Positions 16,863-25,744 of a DNA stretch of 64,000 nucleotides are shown here, in pieces; the stretch's first letter is position 1, and each line of letters starts with the position of its first letter. Made by a program: the position numbers and the translations under genes. Origin of the DNA: Pseudomonas sp. KU43P (GTDB lineage: Bacteria > Pseudomonadota > Gammaproteobacteria > Pseudomonadales > Pseudomonadaceae); the NCBI RefSeq assembly GCF_033095865.1, contig NZ_AP019365.1, forward strand, positions 4,065,501 to 4,129,500. The letters are read 5' to 3'. The notes beneath the pieces were generated by a model. That model was not told where the DNA came from and made no database searches. It was given only the letters and a program-made list of their open reading frames with translations.

Positions 16863-17543
16863 ATGAAACTGTTGATCGTCGAAGACCAGGCCCGCACCGG
16901 CCAGTACCTGAGCCAGGGCCTCAACGAAGCTGGTTTCGCCACCGAACTGGCAACCGACGGCGAAACCGGCCAGTTCCTGGCCCTGACCGGCGATCATGAC
17001 CTGCTGATCCTCGACGTGATGCTGCCGGGCCGCGACGGCTGGCAGATTCTCCAGGCGGTACGCCAGGCCGGGCTGGATACCCCGGTGCTGTTCCTCACCG
17101 CCCGCGACGCCGTGGAAGACCGCGTGCATGGCCTGGAACTGGGCGCCGACGATTACCTGGTCAAACCGTTCGCATTCTCCGAGCTGCTGGCCCGGGTCCG
17201 CAGCCTGCTGCGCCGCGGCACCAGCCCCAGCCTGGACACCACTCTGGCCCTGGCCGACCTGCGCCTGGATCTGCTGCGCCGCCGCGCCGAACGCGCGGGC
17301 CAGCGCATCGACCTGACCGCAAAGGAGTTCGCCTTGCTCGAACTGCTGTTGCGCCGCCAGGGCGAAGTGTTGCCCAAGTCGCTGATCGCCTCGCAGGTAT
17401 GGGACATGAATTTCGACAGTGACACCAATGTCATCGAAGTAGCGATCCGCCGGCTGCGCCTCAAACTCGATGACCCACACCCCACCAAGCTGATCCATAC
17501 CGTGCGCGGAATGGGCTATGTACTCGAGGAGCGCTCCGACTGA
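16863..17543 (+). CDS. copR: copper-responsive response regulator CopR
   Basis: A 226-residue OmpR/PhoB-type regulator: receiver domain 1-115 with acidic residues E7/D8, phospho-acceptor Asp51 ([14 protein letters not shown]), the Thr in FLTARDA and Lys in [10 protein letters not shown]; winged-helix DNA-binding domain about 125-222 ([38 protein letters not shown]). I chose the ATG at 16863, where the receiver begins directly. It overlaps copS by one base (TGATG). The close relation to CopR/CusR/IrlR, the divergent cupredoxin gene and the dyad between them support a copper function. Confidence 0.9.
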   Translation: MKLLIVEDQARTGQYLSQGLNEAGFATELATDGETGQFLALTGDHDLLILDVMLPGRDGWQILQAVRQAGLDTPVLFLTARDAVEDRVHGLELGADDYLVKPFAFSELLARVRSLLRRGTSPSLDTTLALADLRLDLLRRRAERAGQRIDLTAKEFALLELLLRRQGEVLPKSLIASQVWDMNFDSDTNVIEVAIRRLRLKLDDPHPTKLIHTVRGMGYVLEERSD

Positions 17544-18880
17544 TGCGCAGGCTTTCCCTCGGCAACCGCCTGGCACTGCTGTTCGCGGCCTGCACCGCTG
17601 CCGTTTCTCTGGGTGCCGGCTTGCTGTTCAGCCACGCCAGCCAGCAGCACTTCATCGAACTGGACCAGCAACTGCTCGAATCGCGCGTGTCGTTGTTCCG
17701 CACCCAGCTAGCCGGCCTGAACAGCCCGGCCGACATGAACAGTCGGCTACCTGTCCTGCGCAATGAGCTGAGCCACCAGGCCGACCTGGCCTTGCGCATC
17801 ACCGGCAGAGACGGCACGCCTTGGTACGCCAGCCGCACCCCCCTGCCCGAGGCCCCCACAGGCACGGGATTGGCGACCGTGCATGCCGAAGGTGTCGACT
17901 ACCGCAGCCTGGCCGTGCCGCTGAACGAAAGTGCCCGGCTGACGTTGTTCCTCGACATCACCCACCACCAGCATTTCCTGCAGGGCATGCAGCGCCTGAT
18001 CTGGTTCACCGTGGGCCTGTCGGCGCTGGCCACGGCATTGCTCGGCGCCTGGGCGGCGCGGCGCGGTTTGCGGCCGTTGCGCCAGATGGGCAAGGTGGCA
18101 GACAGCGTTTCGGCGCGTTCCCTGACCACCCGCCTTCCTGTGGAGCAGATGCCCGAAGAACTGGCGGAGCTGGCCTGCACCGTGAATGCCATGTTGCAAC
18201 GTCTGGACGATGCCTTCCAGCGCCTGTCGGCGTTTTCCGCCGACATCGCCCATGAGCTGCGCACGCCCCTGTCCAACCTGCTGACGCATACCCAGGTCAC
18301 CCTCACCCGCCCGCGCAGCCTCGAGGAATACCGCGAGGCGCTGCACGGCAACCTGGAGGAGTTGCAGTGGATGGCGCAGATGATCAACGACATGCTGTTC
18401 CTGGCCAAGGCCGACCACGGCCTGCTGGTGCCGGGGCAGGCATCACTGGCATTGCATGAGGAAGTGGACGCACTGCTGGAGTACTACGCGCCGCTGGCCG
18501 AGGACGGCGAGGTCGCGCTGGTGCGTGAAGGTGAGGCGATGCTGCGGGGTGATCGGCACATGCTGCGCCGAGCCCTGTCCAACCTGCTCGACAATGCCTT
18601 GCGGTTTACCCCTGCCGGTGGGCAGATCCGCGTGACACTGGAACCGGGGTTACGGATTTGCGTGGCCAATACTGGGGCGCCGATCGAGGCTGCTTCCTTG
18701 CCTCGGCTGTTCGATCGGTTCTATCGGGTGGACCCGTCGCGGCGCGAAGGCAGTAGCGAGCATGCGGGGTTGGGCTTAGCGATTACCCGGTCGATCGTGC
18801 AGGCCCATGGCGGGAGCATTCGGACTGAGTGCGAGGATGGGTGGACGCGGTTTGTGATCGAGCTGCCCGAGTGTCAGTGA
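17543..18880 (+). CDS. copS: copper-sensing histidine kinase CopS
   Basis: A 445-residue inner-membrane sensor kinase of the CusS/IrlS family. A membrane helix at about 10-30, a periplasmic sensor of about 120 residues with a His cluster near its end (ITHHQHF, 139-145), a second helix at about 152-172, a HAMP linker, a HisKA domain with His237 (FSADIAHELRTPLS) and a HATPase domain (NLLDNALRFTPAG, HAGLGLAITRSIVQAHGGSI) are visible. It is translationally coupled to copR. The last ~20 bases of the gene, including the stop, are repeated in each unit of the tandem array that follows. Confidence 0.92.
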   Translation: MRRLSLGNRLALLFAACTAAVSLGAGLLFSHASQQHFIELDQQLLESRVSLFRTQLAGLNSPADMNSRLPVLRNELSHQADLALRITGRDGTPWYASRTPLPEAPTGTGLATVHAEGVDYRSLAVPLNESARLTLFLDITHHQHFLQGMQRLIWFTVGLSALATALLGAWAARRGLRPLRQMGKVADSVSARSLTTRLPVEQMPEELAELACTVNAMLQRLDDAFQRLSAFSADIAHELRTPLSNLLTHTQVTLTRPRSLEEYREALHGNLEELQWMAQMINDMLFLAKADHGLLVPGQASLALHEEVDALLEYYAPLAEDGEVALVREGEAMLRGDRHMLRRALSNLLDNALRFTPAGGQIRVTLEPGLRICVANTGAPIEAASLPRLFDRFYRVDPSRREGSSEHAGLGLAITRSIVQAHGGSIRTECEDGWTRFVIELPECQ

Positions 18881-19437
18881 ATTCGGGGCTGCTTCGCAGC
18901 CCATCGCTGGCAAGCCAGCTCCCACAGGTTTGGCGCATCGCTGCACCTGTGAAAGCTGCCCGAGTATCGGTGAATTAGAGGCTGCTTCGCAGCCCATCGC
19001 TGGCAAGCCAGCTCCCACAGATTTGGCGCACCGCTGTACCTGTGTGAGCGCCCGAGTGTCAGTGAATCCGAGGCTGCTTCGCAGCCCATCGCTGGCAAGC
19101 CAGCTCCCACAGATTTGGCGCACCGCTGTACCTGTGAGAGCTGCCCGAGTGTCAGTGAATCCGAGGCTGCTTCGCAGACCATCGCTGGCAAGCCAGCTCC
19201 CACAGGTTTGGCGCACCGCTGCACCTGTGAGAGCTGCCCGAGTGTCAGTGAATTCGGGGCTGTTTCGCAGCCCATCGCTGGCAAGCCAGCTCCCACAGAT
19301 TTGGCGCACCGCTGTACCTGTGAGAGCTGCCCGAGTGTCAGTGAATTCGGGGCTGCTTCGCAGCCCATCGCTGGCAAGCCAACTCCCACAGGCGCACCGC
19401 TGCACCTGTGGGAGCCGGCTTGCCGGCGATAGGGCCC
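18861..19437. repeat. six-copy 93-bp tandem array carrying copS 3' end plus REP
   Basis: The decamer AGCTGCCCGA, which is copS coding sequence at 18861, recurs at 18954, 19139, 19232 and 19325, with a one-base-deleted copy at 19047. Spacing is 93, 92-93, 92, 93 and 93. Each unit contains the copS tail with its stop (GTGTCAGTGA), a REP (GGCTGCTTCGCAGCCCATCG, CTGGCAAGCCAGCTCCCACA) and a linker (TTTGGCGCACCGCTG-ACCTG). The array ends in an inverted REP (CCTGTGGGAGCCGGCTTGCC, to 19430). No gene is supported in this stretch. It separates convergent copS and lolE. Confidence 0.9.
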
Positions 19438-19448
19438 TCAAGCCAACA

Positions 19449-20690
19449 TCAGACAGCCAACCCGATCGCCGGCTGCACCTGCGATGCCCGGTACGCCGGA
19501 TAAAGGGTCGCCAGGAAACTCATCACCAGACCCGCCACACAGATGATTGCCACATCCCCCCACTGCAGCTCGGACGGCAAGCTGCTGATGAAGTACACAT
19601 CCGAGGTAAAGATGTGCTGCCCGCTCACCCGCTCCAGCCAGCCGACGATCTGGCTGACATTGAACGCGGCAATCACCCCGAGCACCCCGCCGATCAGCGT
19701 GCCGACGATGCCGATCAGGCTGCCCTGGACCATGAACGTGCCCATGATCTGCGCCGGCGTGGCACCCAGCGTGCGCAGGATGGCGATGTCCGGGCCCTTG
19801 TCGTTCACCACCATCACCAGGGTGGCGATGATGTTGAACGCCGCCACGGCAATGATCATCAGCAGCAACAGACCGATCATGGTCTTTTCCATCTTCATGG
19901 CGCTGAACAGGCTGCCCTGGGTGTGCGACCAGTCATCGGCGCGGTAGGCATCGCCCAACCCCGCGACAATAGCCTTGGACACCTGCGGCGCGGCATACAG
20001 GTCGTGCAGCTTCAGGCGCACGCCCTGTACCTGGCCCGGCGCCCAGTGCTGCATCTCACCAGCATCGGCCACGTGCATGTAGGCCTGGGAGCCATCGAGT
20101 TCGGCACCCACCTTGAAGATACCGACCACGGTCAGGCGTTGCATGCGTGGGGTGATGCCGCCCGGCTCCTTGCTGATCTCCGGGACGATCAGGGTCAGTT
20201 TGTCGCCGGTATTGAGACGAAAACGCCGTGCGGTCAGCTCACCGATCACCACGCCGTACTCCCCCGGCTGCAAAGCCTGCAGGCGGCCTTGAACGATGTG
20301 CTGGCCGACGATCGACACCTTGCCTTCTTCGGCCGGATCGATACCGCTGACCTGAATCGGCTGCATCGCGCCCTTGTAGGAGAGCATCCCCTCCATCTCG
20401 GTAATGGGCGCCGCCGCCATCACGGCAGGGTCCTTCAACGCAGCGTCGGCGGTCGCGCGCCAGTCGTCCAGCGGCTGCACTCCGAGAATCGCGGCATGCG
20501 GCACCAGGCCGAGAATCCGCGAACTCATCTCGCGCTGGAAGCCGTTCATCACCGACAGCACCACGATCATCGCCAGCACGCCCAGCGACAGGCCGATCAT
20601 CGAGGTCATCGAGATGAACGAGATGAAATGGTTGCGGCGCTTGGCACGGGTGTAGCGAGCACCGATGAACAAGGGCAAGGGTCTGAACAT
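19449..20690 (-). CDS. lolE: lipoprotein-releasing ABC transporter permease LolE
   Basis: A 413-residue inner-membrane permease of the LolC/LolE (FtsX-like) family. An N-terminal helix ([20 protein letters not shown], about 33-52), a large periplasmic domain and three C-terminal helices ([20 protein letters not shown], about 270 on; around 320; around 375) are seen. With LolC and the ATPase LolD it extracts outer-membrane lipoproteins from the inner membrane and passes them to LolA. It lies 40 bp after lolD as the last gene of lolC-lolD-lolE. Which of the two paralogous permeases is LolC and which LolE is assigned by order only. Confidence 0.9.
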   Translation of the reverse strand: MFRPLPLFIGARYTRAKRRNHFISFISMTSMIGLSLGVLAMIVVLSVMNGFQREMSSRILGLVPHAAILGVQPLDDWRATADAALKDPAVMAAAPITEMEGMLSYKGAMQPIQVSGIDPAEEGKVSIVGQHIVQGRLQALQPGEYGVVIGELTARRFRLNTGDKLTLIVPEISKEPGGITPRMQRLTVVGIFKVGAELDGSQAYMHVADAGEMQHWAPGQVQGVRLKLHDLYAAPQVSKAIVAGLGDAYRADDWSHTQGSLFSAMKMEKTMIGLLLLMIIAVAAFNIIATLVMVVNDKGPDIAILRTLGATPAQIMGTFMVQGSLIGIVGTLIGGVLGVIAAFNVSQIVGWLERVSGQHIFTSDVYFISSLPSELQWGDVAIICVAGLVMSFLATLYPAYRASQVQPAIGLAV

Positions 20691-20730
20691 GTACGAAAAT
20701 ACCCAATGAAAAAAGGTGGGGCGGCCTGGC

Positions 20731-21414
20731 TCAGATCGCGACCAGATGGCCGTCGTCGAGCTTCAGCACGCGGTCCATCTGGCGCGCCAGGTTGAGGTCG
20801 TGGGTCACTACCAGGAACGCCGTGCGCGAGGAACTGGACAGCTCCTGCATCAATTCCTGAATACCCTGGGCGGTGTGGTGGTCGAGGTTGCCGGTCGGCT
20901 CGTCGAGCATCACCAGGCCCGGCCGGTTGACCAGGGCGCGGGCGATGGCCACACGCTGGCGCTCGCCACCGGACAGCTCGGCCGGCTTGTGGTGCAGGCG
21001 GTGGCTCAGGCCCACGCGCTTGAGCAGCGCCTCGGCACGTTCACGGGCCTCGGGGATCGCGGTGCGGCCGATCAGCAGCGGCATGCACACGTTCTCCATG
21101 GCAGTGAACTCGGGCAGCAGATGGTGGAACTGGTAGACGAACCCCAACTCGCGGTTGCGCAACAGGCCGCGGGCACGTTCGCCCAGAGCCGACAGTTCTT
21201 CGCCGGCCAGCCAGACGCTGCCCTGGGTCGGCCGGTCGAGGCCGCCCAGCAGGTTGAGCAAGGTACTCTTGCCCGAGCCCGAACTGCCGACGATGGCCAC
21301 CCGCTCACCGGCGTGCAGCTCGAGATTGAGGCCGGACAACACCTGCACCGACTCCGGGCCCTCGTCGTAGGACTTGCCCAGGTTGCGGCAACTCAGAACG
21401 GCTTTATCACTCAT
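20731..21414 (-). CDS. lolD: lipoprotein-releasing ABC transporter ATPase LolD
   Basis: A 227-residue ATPase that powers release of lipoproteins from the inner membrane. Walker [22 protein letters not shown]-loop [12 protein letters not shown], signature [18 protein letters not shown], Walker [13 protein letters not shown] and the switch VVTHDLNLA are intact. I chose the ATG at 21414 ([13 protein letters not shown]). Another ATG at 21429 overlaps the lolC stop by 8 bp, so translational coupling is likely whichever is used. It is the middle gene of the lolCDE operon. Confidence 0.95.
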   Translation of the reverse strand: MSDKAVLSCRNLGKSYDEGPESVQVLSGLNLELHAGERVAIVGSSGSGKSTLLNLLGGLDRPTQGSVWLAGEELSALGERARGLLRNRELGFVYQFHHLLPEFTAMENVCMPLLIGRTAIPEARERAEALLKRVGLSHRLHHKPAELSGGERQRVAIARALVNRPGLVMLDEPTGNLDHHTAQGIQELMQELSSSSRTAFLVVTHDLNLARQMDRVLKLDDGHLVAI

Positions 21415-21421
21415 GCGCGAC

Positions 21422-22672
21422 TCACTCATAACGTAGCGCCTCTGCAGGCTGGGTGCGGGCCGCACGCCAGGCCGGGTACAGGGTGGCGAAGAAACTCAGG
21501 ACCAACGCCGCACCGCAGACCATGTACACGTCCTGGGCCTGGATCTGCGACGGCAGGTAATCGATGAAATACACGTCGGCGTTGAGGAACTTGTGCCCGA
21601 TCAGTTTCTCGATGCCGGCGATCACCGCGCTGACATTGAGCGCGGCGACGATCCCGACCACGGCGCCGATCAAGGTGCCGATCACCCCGATCACCGTGCC
21701 CTGGACCATGAAGATGGCCATGATTTGCCCGGGTGTGGCGCCCAGGGTGCGCAGGATGGCGATGTCACCGCGCTTGTCGTTGACCACCATCACCAGGGTG
21801 GAAATGATGTTGAACGCTGCCACTGCGACGATCAGCAGCAACAACAGGCCGATCATGGCCTTTTCCATGCGGATCGCCTGATACAGGTTGCCGTGGGTAC
21901 GTGTCCAGTCGCGGCTGTAGTACTCCTGGTCACCCAGCTGTTGGGCGATGCTCCAGGCCACCCGTGGTGCCTGGAACAGGTCGTCGAACTTCAGCCGCAG
22001 GCCCTGTACCTGGTCGGCCTTCCAGCGGTGCAGGCGCGACAGGTCGGCGATGTTGGTCAGGCCCAGATAGCCGTCTATCTCGCCCGCACCGACGTGGAAG
22101 GTGCCGACCACCGTGAAGCGTTTCATGCGCGGGAACATGCCGGCCGGGGTCACGCTGACCTCGGGGGCGACGAAGGTCAGCTTGTCGCCGACGGCCACGC
22201 CCAGCTTGGCGGCGGCCTTGTCGCCAATCATGATGCCCCACTCGCCCGGTGCCAGTTGGTCGAGGCGGCCTTGCTGGATGAAGTTGTCGATGATCGACAC
22301 TTCACGCTCACGGCCAGGGTCGATGCCGTTGAGCAGCACCTTCTGCACCTTGCCGTCATGGGTCAGCAGGCCCTGCATCTGGGTGTATGGCGCAACCGCC
22401 AGCACCTGCGGATTCTGCTTTACTTGTTGGGCAAGGGCAGGCCAGTCGTTGATCGGCTGGCCGCTCTCCAGCGTGGCATGCGGGATCATGCCCAGCACGC
22501 GGGTACGCATCTCGTGGTCGAAACCGTTCATGACCGAGAGCACCACGATCATCACCACCACGCCCAGGGCGAGGCCGATCATCGAGGTCAGGGAAATGAA
22601 CGAGACGAAGTGATTACGGCGCTTGGCACGGGTATAACGCGTACCGATGAATGCGAAAAGAGGTCTGAACAT
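21422..22672 (-). CDS. lolC: lipoprotein-releasing ABC transporter permease LolC
   Basis: A 416-residue LolC/LolE-family permease, first gene of the operon and clearly paralogous to the protein encoded at 19449-20690 (shared N-terminus [20 protein letters not shown], shared C-terminal helices). The N-terminal helix [20 protein letters not shown] is followed by a periplasmic domain and three C-terminal membrane spans near 275, 325 and 380. The periplasmic domain (about 55-265) would contact LolA. The gene ends 8 bp into the upstream ATG of lolD. It is divergent from the PilZ gene across 93 bp. Confidence 0.92.
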   Translation of the reverse strand: MFRPLFAFIGTRYTRAKRRNHFVSFISLTSMIGLALGVVVMIVVLSVMNGFDHEMRTRVLGMIPHATLESGQPINDWPALAQQVKQNPQVLAVAPYTQMQGLLTHDGKVQKVLLNGIDPGREREVSIIDNFIQQGRLDQLAPGEWGIMIGDKAAAKLGVAVGDKLTFVAPEVSVTPAGMFPRMKRFTVVGTFHVGAGEIDGYLGLTNIADLSRLHRWKADQVQGLRLKFDDLFQAPRVAWSIAQQLGDQEYYSRDWTRTHGNLYQAIRMEKAMIGLLLLLIVAVAAFNIISTLVMVVNDKRGDIAILRTLGATPGQIMAIFMVQGTVIGVIGTLIGAVVGIVAALNVSAVIAGIEKLIGHKFLNADVYFIDYLPSQIQAQDVYMVCGAALVLSFFATLYPAWRAARTQPAEALRYE

Positions 22673-22765
22673 GTCGGGGCTTGTTCGGATGAAAGGGAAC
22701 GTCCTTGTGGCGAGGCGCCTGTGGCGGCTTTACACTCGGACCACCGCCGCTACCATGGGTTCGCC

Positions 22766-23350
22766 ATGACGACATTAGACGAAGAAGATCGCCGCGAATA
22801 CTACCGCATCGAAGATCGGATCGCACTGGAAATAAGCCCCTTGAGCGCGGCCGAAGCCCTTGAGCCAGAACTGTTGCAGGATGATTCACCGCTGTTCAAC
22901 CTGCTCAGCGAGCTGCACCTGTCAGACTTCGAGTCACAACACCTGCTGCGCCAGTTGAGCGAGAAGGACCGCACCCTGGCGGCTTTCCTGCGGGCGCAGA
23001 ACAAACGCCTCGACCTGCTCAGCGCGGTGGTCGCGCAAAGCCTGATTGGCGAGATCGGCCAGCCGCAGCACGTGATCATCTCCGAGGGCGGCATCGAGTT
23101 CGCCCAGCCCCAGCAGATCGCCCCCGGCACCCGGGTCAAGGTGAAGATGGTGCTGATGCCACGTGCTCACGGCCTGCTGCTGCGCGGCAGGGTCACCCAT
23201 TGCGACCCGCGCCCGGAAGGCGACTACGAGGTCGGTACCGAATTCATCGACATGACCGACGCCCAGCGCCAACTGCTGGCCCGCTACATCCTGCAGCGTC
23301 AGCAACAACAGCGGCGCCAGCAGCTGGAGCAGAACGACCCCGCCTCCTGA
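22766..23350 (+). CDS. PilZ domain protein
   Basis: A 194-residue protein with an N-terminal charged helical part and a C-terminal PilZ-like beta domain (about 90-180: HVIISEGGIEFAQPQQIAPG, VKMVLMPRAHGLLLRGRV, YEVGTEFIDMTDAQRQLLAR). The early RREYYRIEDR contains RxxxR. The second c-di-GMP motif normally reads D/NxSxxG, but here the first position is Ile (IISEGG), so nucleotide binding is uncertain. The C-terminus is Gln-rich. The ATG at 22766 is the only sensible in-frame start. The gene is followed 31 bp later by the GDPD gene and is probably co-transcribed. Confidence 0.85.
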   Translation: MTTLDEEDRREYYRIEDRIALEISPLSAAEALEPELLQDDSPLFNLLSELHLSDFESQHLLRQLSEKDRTLAAFLRAQNKRLDLLSAVVAQSLIGEIGQPQHVIISEGGIEFAQPQQIAPGTRVKVKMVLMPRAHGLLLRGRVTHCDPRPEGDYEVGTEFIDMTDAQRQLLARYILQRQQQQRRQQLEQNDPAS

Positions 23351-23381
23351 GCTTTTTCATTTTTGACCTGAAGGAACGAAC

Positions 23382-24098
23382 GTGACCCTTATTTACGGCC
23401 ACCGTGGCGCCAAGGGCGAAGCGCCCGAAAATACCCTGACCAGCTTCCGTCAGTGCCTGTCCCACGGCGTCAACCGCTGCGAGCTGGACCTGCACCTGTC
23501 GGCCGACAACGAGCTGATGGTCATCCACGACCCAACCCTCAAACGCACCACCGGCCGCCGCGGCAAGGTGGCCGAACACCCGGCAGTCGACCTGGTCACC
23601 TACGACGCGCGCAAGGGCGGCCCGGGCCATGTGCAGCCCTGCCCTATCCCACGGCTTGAAGAACTGTTCGAGAAATGTGCCTTCGAGCACTGGCAGCTCG
23701 AGGTCAAGAGTGCTTCACGCACCCGCGCCGCCACCACCGTGCTGGCGATTCGCGAGCTGGCCCAGCAGTACGGCCTGCTGGACAAGGTGACCATCACCTC
23801 CAGCTCACGCGACGTACTGGGTGCGGCGCAGGAGCTGGTGCCGGATGTGAAACGCGGCCTGGTAGCCGAATACGCCTGGCTCGACCCGCTGAAGGTCGCG
23901 CAGAACTATGGCTGCGAACTGCTGGCGTTGAACTGGACGCTGTGCACCCCAGAACGCCTGCTCAAGGCACAGAACCAGGGTTTGCATGTGTCGGTGTGGA
24001 CGGTCAACGAACCGGCGCTGATGCGCCGGCTCGCTGATTTTGGCGTGGACAGCCTGATTACAGACTTTCCCGGTTTGGCCAAGACCACCCTCGGGTAG
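23382..24098 (+). CDS. glycerophosphodiester phosphodiesterase
   Basis: A 238-residue GDPD-family enzyme that hydrolyses glycerophosphodiesters to glycerol-3-phosphate and an alcohol. YGHRGAKGEAPENTLTSF holds the catalytic His7 and Arg8; CELDLHLSADNELMVIHDP holds the metal-binding Glu/Asp and second catalytic His. There is no signal peptide, so it resembles the cytoplasmic UgpQ type. Translation starts with GTG at 23382, with AAGGA 6-10 bp upstream. It is 31 bp after the PilZ gene and convergent with sthA. Confidence 0.93.
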   Translation: MTLIYGHRGAKGEAPENTLTSFRQCLSHGVNRCELDLHLSADNELMVIHDPTLKRTTGRRGKVAEHPAVDLVTYDARKGGPGHVQPCPIPRLEELFEKCAFEHWQLEVKSASRTRAATTVLAIRELAQQYGLLDKVTITSSSRDVLGAAQELVPDVKRGLVAEYAWLDPLKVAQNYGCELLALNWTLCTPERLLKAQNQGLHVSVWTVNEPALMRRLADFGVDSLITDFPGLAKTTLG

Positions 24099-24107
24099 GG
24101 CTGAAAT

Positions 24108-24145
24108 CGGTCTCCCCGACCGGCTCAGGCCACCGGCCGGAGCCG
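24108..24145. terminator. overlapping hairpins between convergent GDPD and sthA genes
   Basis: CGGTC-TCCCC-GACCG (24108-24122) overlaps a second stem CGGCTC (24121-24126) / GAGCCG (24140-24145). T tracts are weak, so termination is only suggested by the convergent position. Confidence 0.35.
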
Positions 24146-24146
24146 C

Positions 24147-25541
24147 TCAAAAAAGCCGGTTCAGGCCGTCGTAGGCAGCTACCCGATAGGCTTCGGCCAT
24201 GGTCGGGTAGTTGAAGGTGGTGTTGACGAAGTATTTCAGGTTATTCAGCTCGCCCGGCTGGTTCATGATCGCCTGGCCGATGTGGACGATTTCCGATGCC
24301 TGGTAGCCGAAGCAGTGCACGCCCAGGATTTCCAGGGTTTCACGGTGGAACAGGATCTTCAGCATGCCCTGCGGCTCGCCGGCGATCTGTGCACGCGCCA
24401 TGCTCTTGAAGAACGCCTTGCCCACTTCATAGGGCACCTTGGCCTGGGTCAGCTCCTGCTCGTTCTTACCGATCGAGCTGATCTCCGGGATGGTGTAGAT
24501 GCCGGTCGGCACGTCGTTGACGAAGCGCCAGCTGCCGTTGTCGACGATGCTGCCAGCCGCCGAACGGCCCTGGTCGTGGGCGGCACTGGCCAGGCTCGGC
24601 CAGCCGATCACGTCGCCGGCGCCATAGATGTTCGGCACGCTGGTGCGATAGGCCTCGTCGACCTCGATCTGGCCACGGCTGTTGACCTTGATGCCGATGT
24701 TTTCCAGGCCCAGCTTGTCGGTGTTGCCGGTACGGCCGTTGCACCACAGCAAGGCGTCTGCCTTGATCTTCTTGCCCGACTTCAGGTGCAGGACCACACC
24801 ATTGTCCAGGCCTTCGACCCGCTCGTACTCTTCGTTGTGGCGCACGGTGATGTTGTTGTTGCTGAAGTGGTAGCTCAGCGCCTGGGAAATTTCCGAGTCC
24901 AGGAAGCTCAGCAGCTGGCCACGGTTGTCGACCAGTTCCACCAGGACACCCAGGCCGCTGAAGATCGAGGCGTACTCGCAACCGATCACGCCGGCGCCAT
25001 AGACGATCAGCTTGCGCGGGGTATGGCTGAGGCTGAGGATGGTGTCGCTGTCGTAGACGCGCGGGTGGTGGAAGTCGATATCGGCCGGACGGTACGGGCG
25101 CGAACCGGTGGCGATGATGATGTGCTTGGCATTGAGCTTTTCCACCACACCGTTCGGGCAGACCACTTCGACGGTCTGCTCGTCGGCGAAGCTGCCGGTG
25201 CCAAAGAACACATCGACGCGGTTACGGGCGTAGTAGCCGGTGCGCGAGGCGACCTGCTTGGAGATCACCTTCTCGGCGCTCTTGAGCACGTCGGGGAAGG
25301 AGAACCAGCGCGGCTCACCGATGGCACGGAACATCGGGTTGGTGTTGAACTGCATGATCTGCCGCACCGAGTGACGCAGTGCCTTGGACGGGATGGTGCC
25401 CAGGTGGGTGCAGTTGCCACCGACCTGACGACGGCTATCGACCATCGCCACCTTGCGCCCTGCTTTGGCGGCGTTCATTGCCGCACCTTCTCCGGCCGGG
25501 CCGGAACCCAGCACCACTACGTCGTAGTTGTAGACAGCCAT
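24147..25541 (-). CDS. sthA: soluble pyridine nucleotide transhydrogenase SthA
   Basis: A 464-residue flavoprotein of the disulfide-oxidoreductase superfamily that transfers electrons between NADPH and NAD+. The FAD motif is [20 protein letters not shown]. The region that is CxxxxC in lipoamide dehydrogenases reads [11 protein letters not shown], so the second Cys is Thr, typical of SthA. The NAD(P) fold is [15 protein letters not shown] and the second FAD motif [16 protein letters not shown]. The ATG at 25541 (MAVYNYDVV) is preceded by GGAG; the open frame extends upstream but without conservation. It follows apbE on the same strand across about 200 bp with no gene in between. Confidence 0.96.
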   Translation of the reverse strand: MAVYNYDVVVLGSGPAGEGAAMNAAKAGRKVAMVDSRRQVGGNCTHLGTIPSKALRHSVRQIMQFNTNPMFRAIGEPRWFSFPDVLKSAEKVISKQVASRTGYYARNRVDVFFGTGSFADEQTVEVVCPNGVVEKLNAKHIIIATGSRPYRPADIDFHHPRVYDSDTILSLSHTPRKLIVYGAGVIGCEYASIFSGLGVLVELVDNRGQLLSFLDSEISQALSYHFSNNNITVRHNEEYERVEGLDNGVVLHLKSGKKIKADALLWCNGRTGNTDKLGLENIGIKVNSRGQIEVDEAYRTSVPNIYGAGDVIGWPSLASAAHDQGRSAAGSIVDNGSWRFVNDVPTGIYTIPEISSIGKNEQELTQAKVPYEVGKAFFKSMARAQIAGEPQGMLKILFHRETLEILGVHCFGYQASEIVHIGQAIMNQPGELNNLKYFVNTTFNYPTMAEAYRVAAYDGLNRLF

Positions 25542-25744
25542 GCGTACTCCTTCAGAACTGGCCCGCCAGCCACGGTCGCCGCGGGACTCGATCATGCCGC
25601 CGGGGCGTCATGAGAAAATTCGTGTGCAGTCTAATCAAGCGTGAACGCCGCGCACATTAACCCTTGGTCGCGTCGTAGGCCAATTTTGCCTGCACTACAT
25701 ATCGTTCACCGATTCCCTGGCCTCGATCTTCCCTGCTTGCGCTT

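Noticed and set aside
18861..19437. Possible CRISPR-like array
   Set aside because: Units are contiguous 93-bp near-identical copies with no unique spacers and no cas genes nearby; it is a REP-containing tandem duplication.
18776..19441. Minus-strand open frame encoding a repeated peptide (VGAGLPAMGCEA-type units)
   Set aside because: It is produced by the 93-bp REP array, whose period is a multiple of three, and its start lies in the array; no ribosome binding site or domain.
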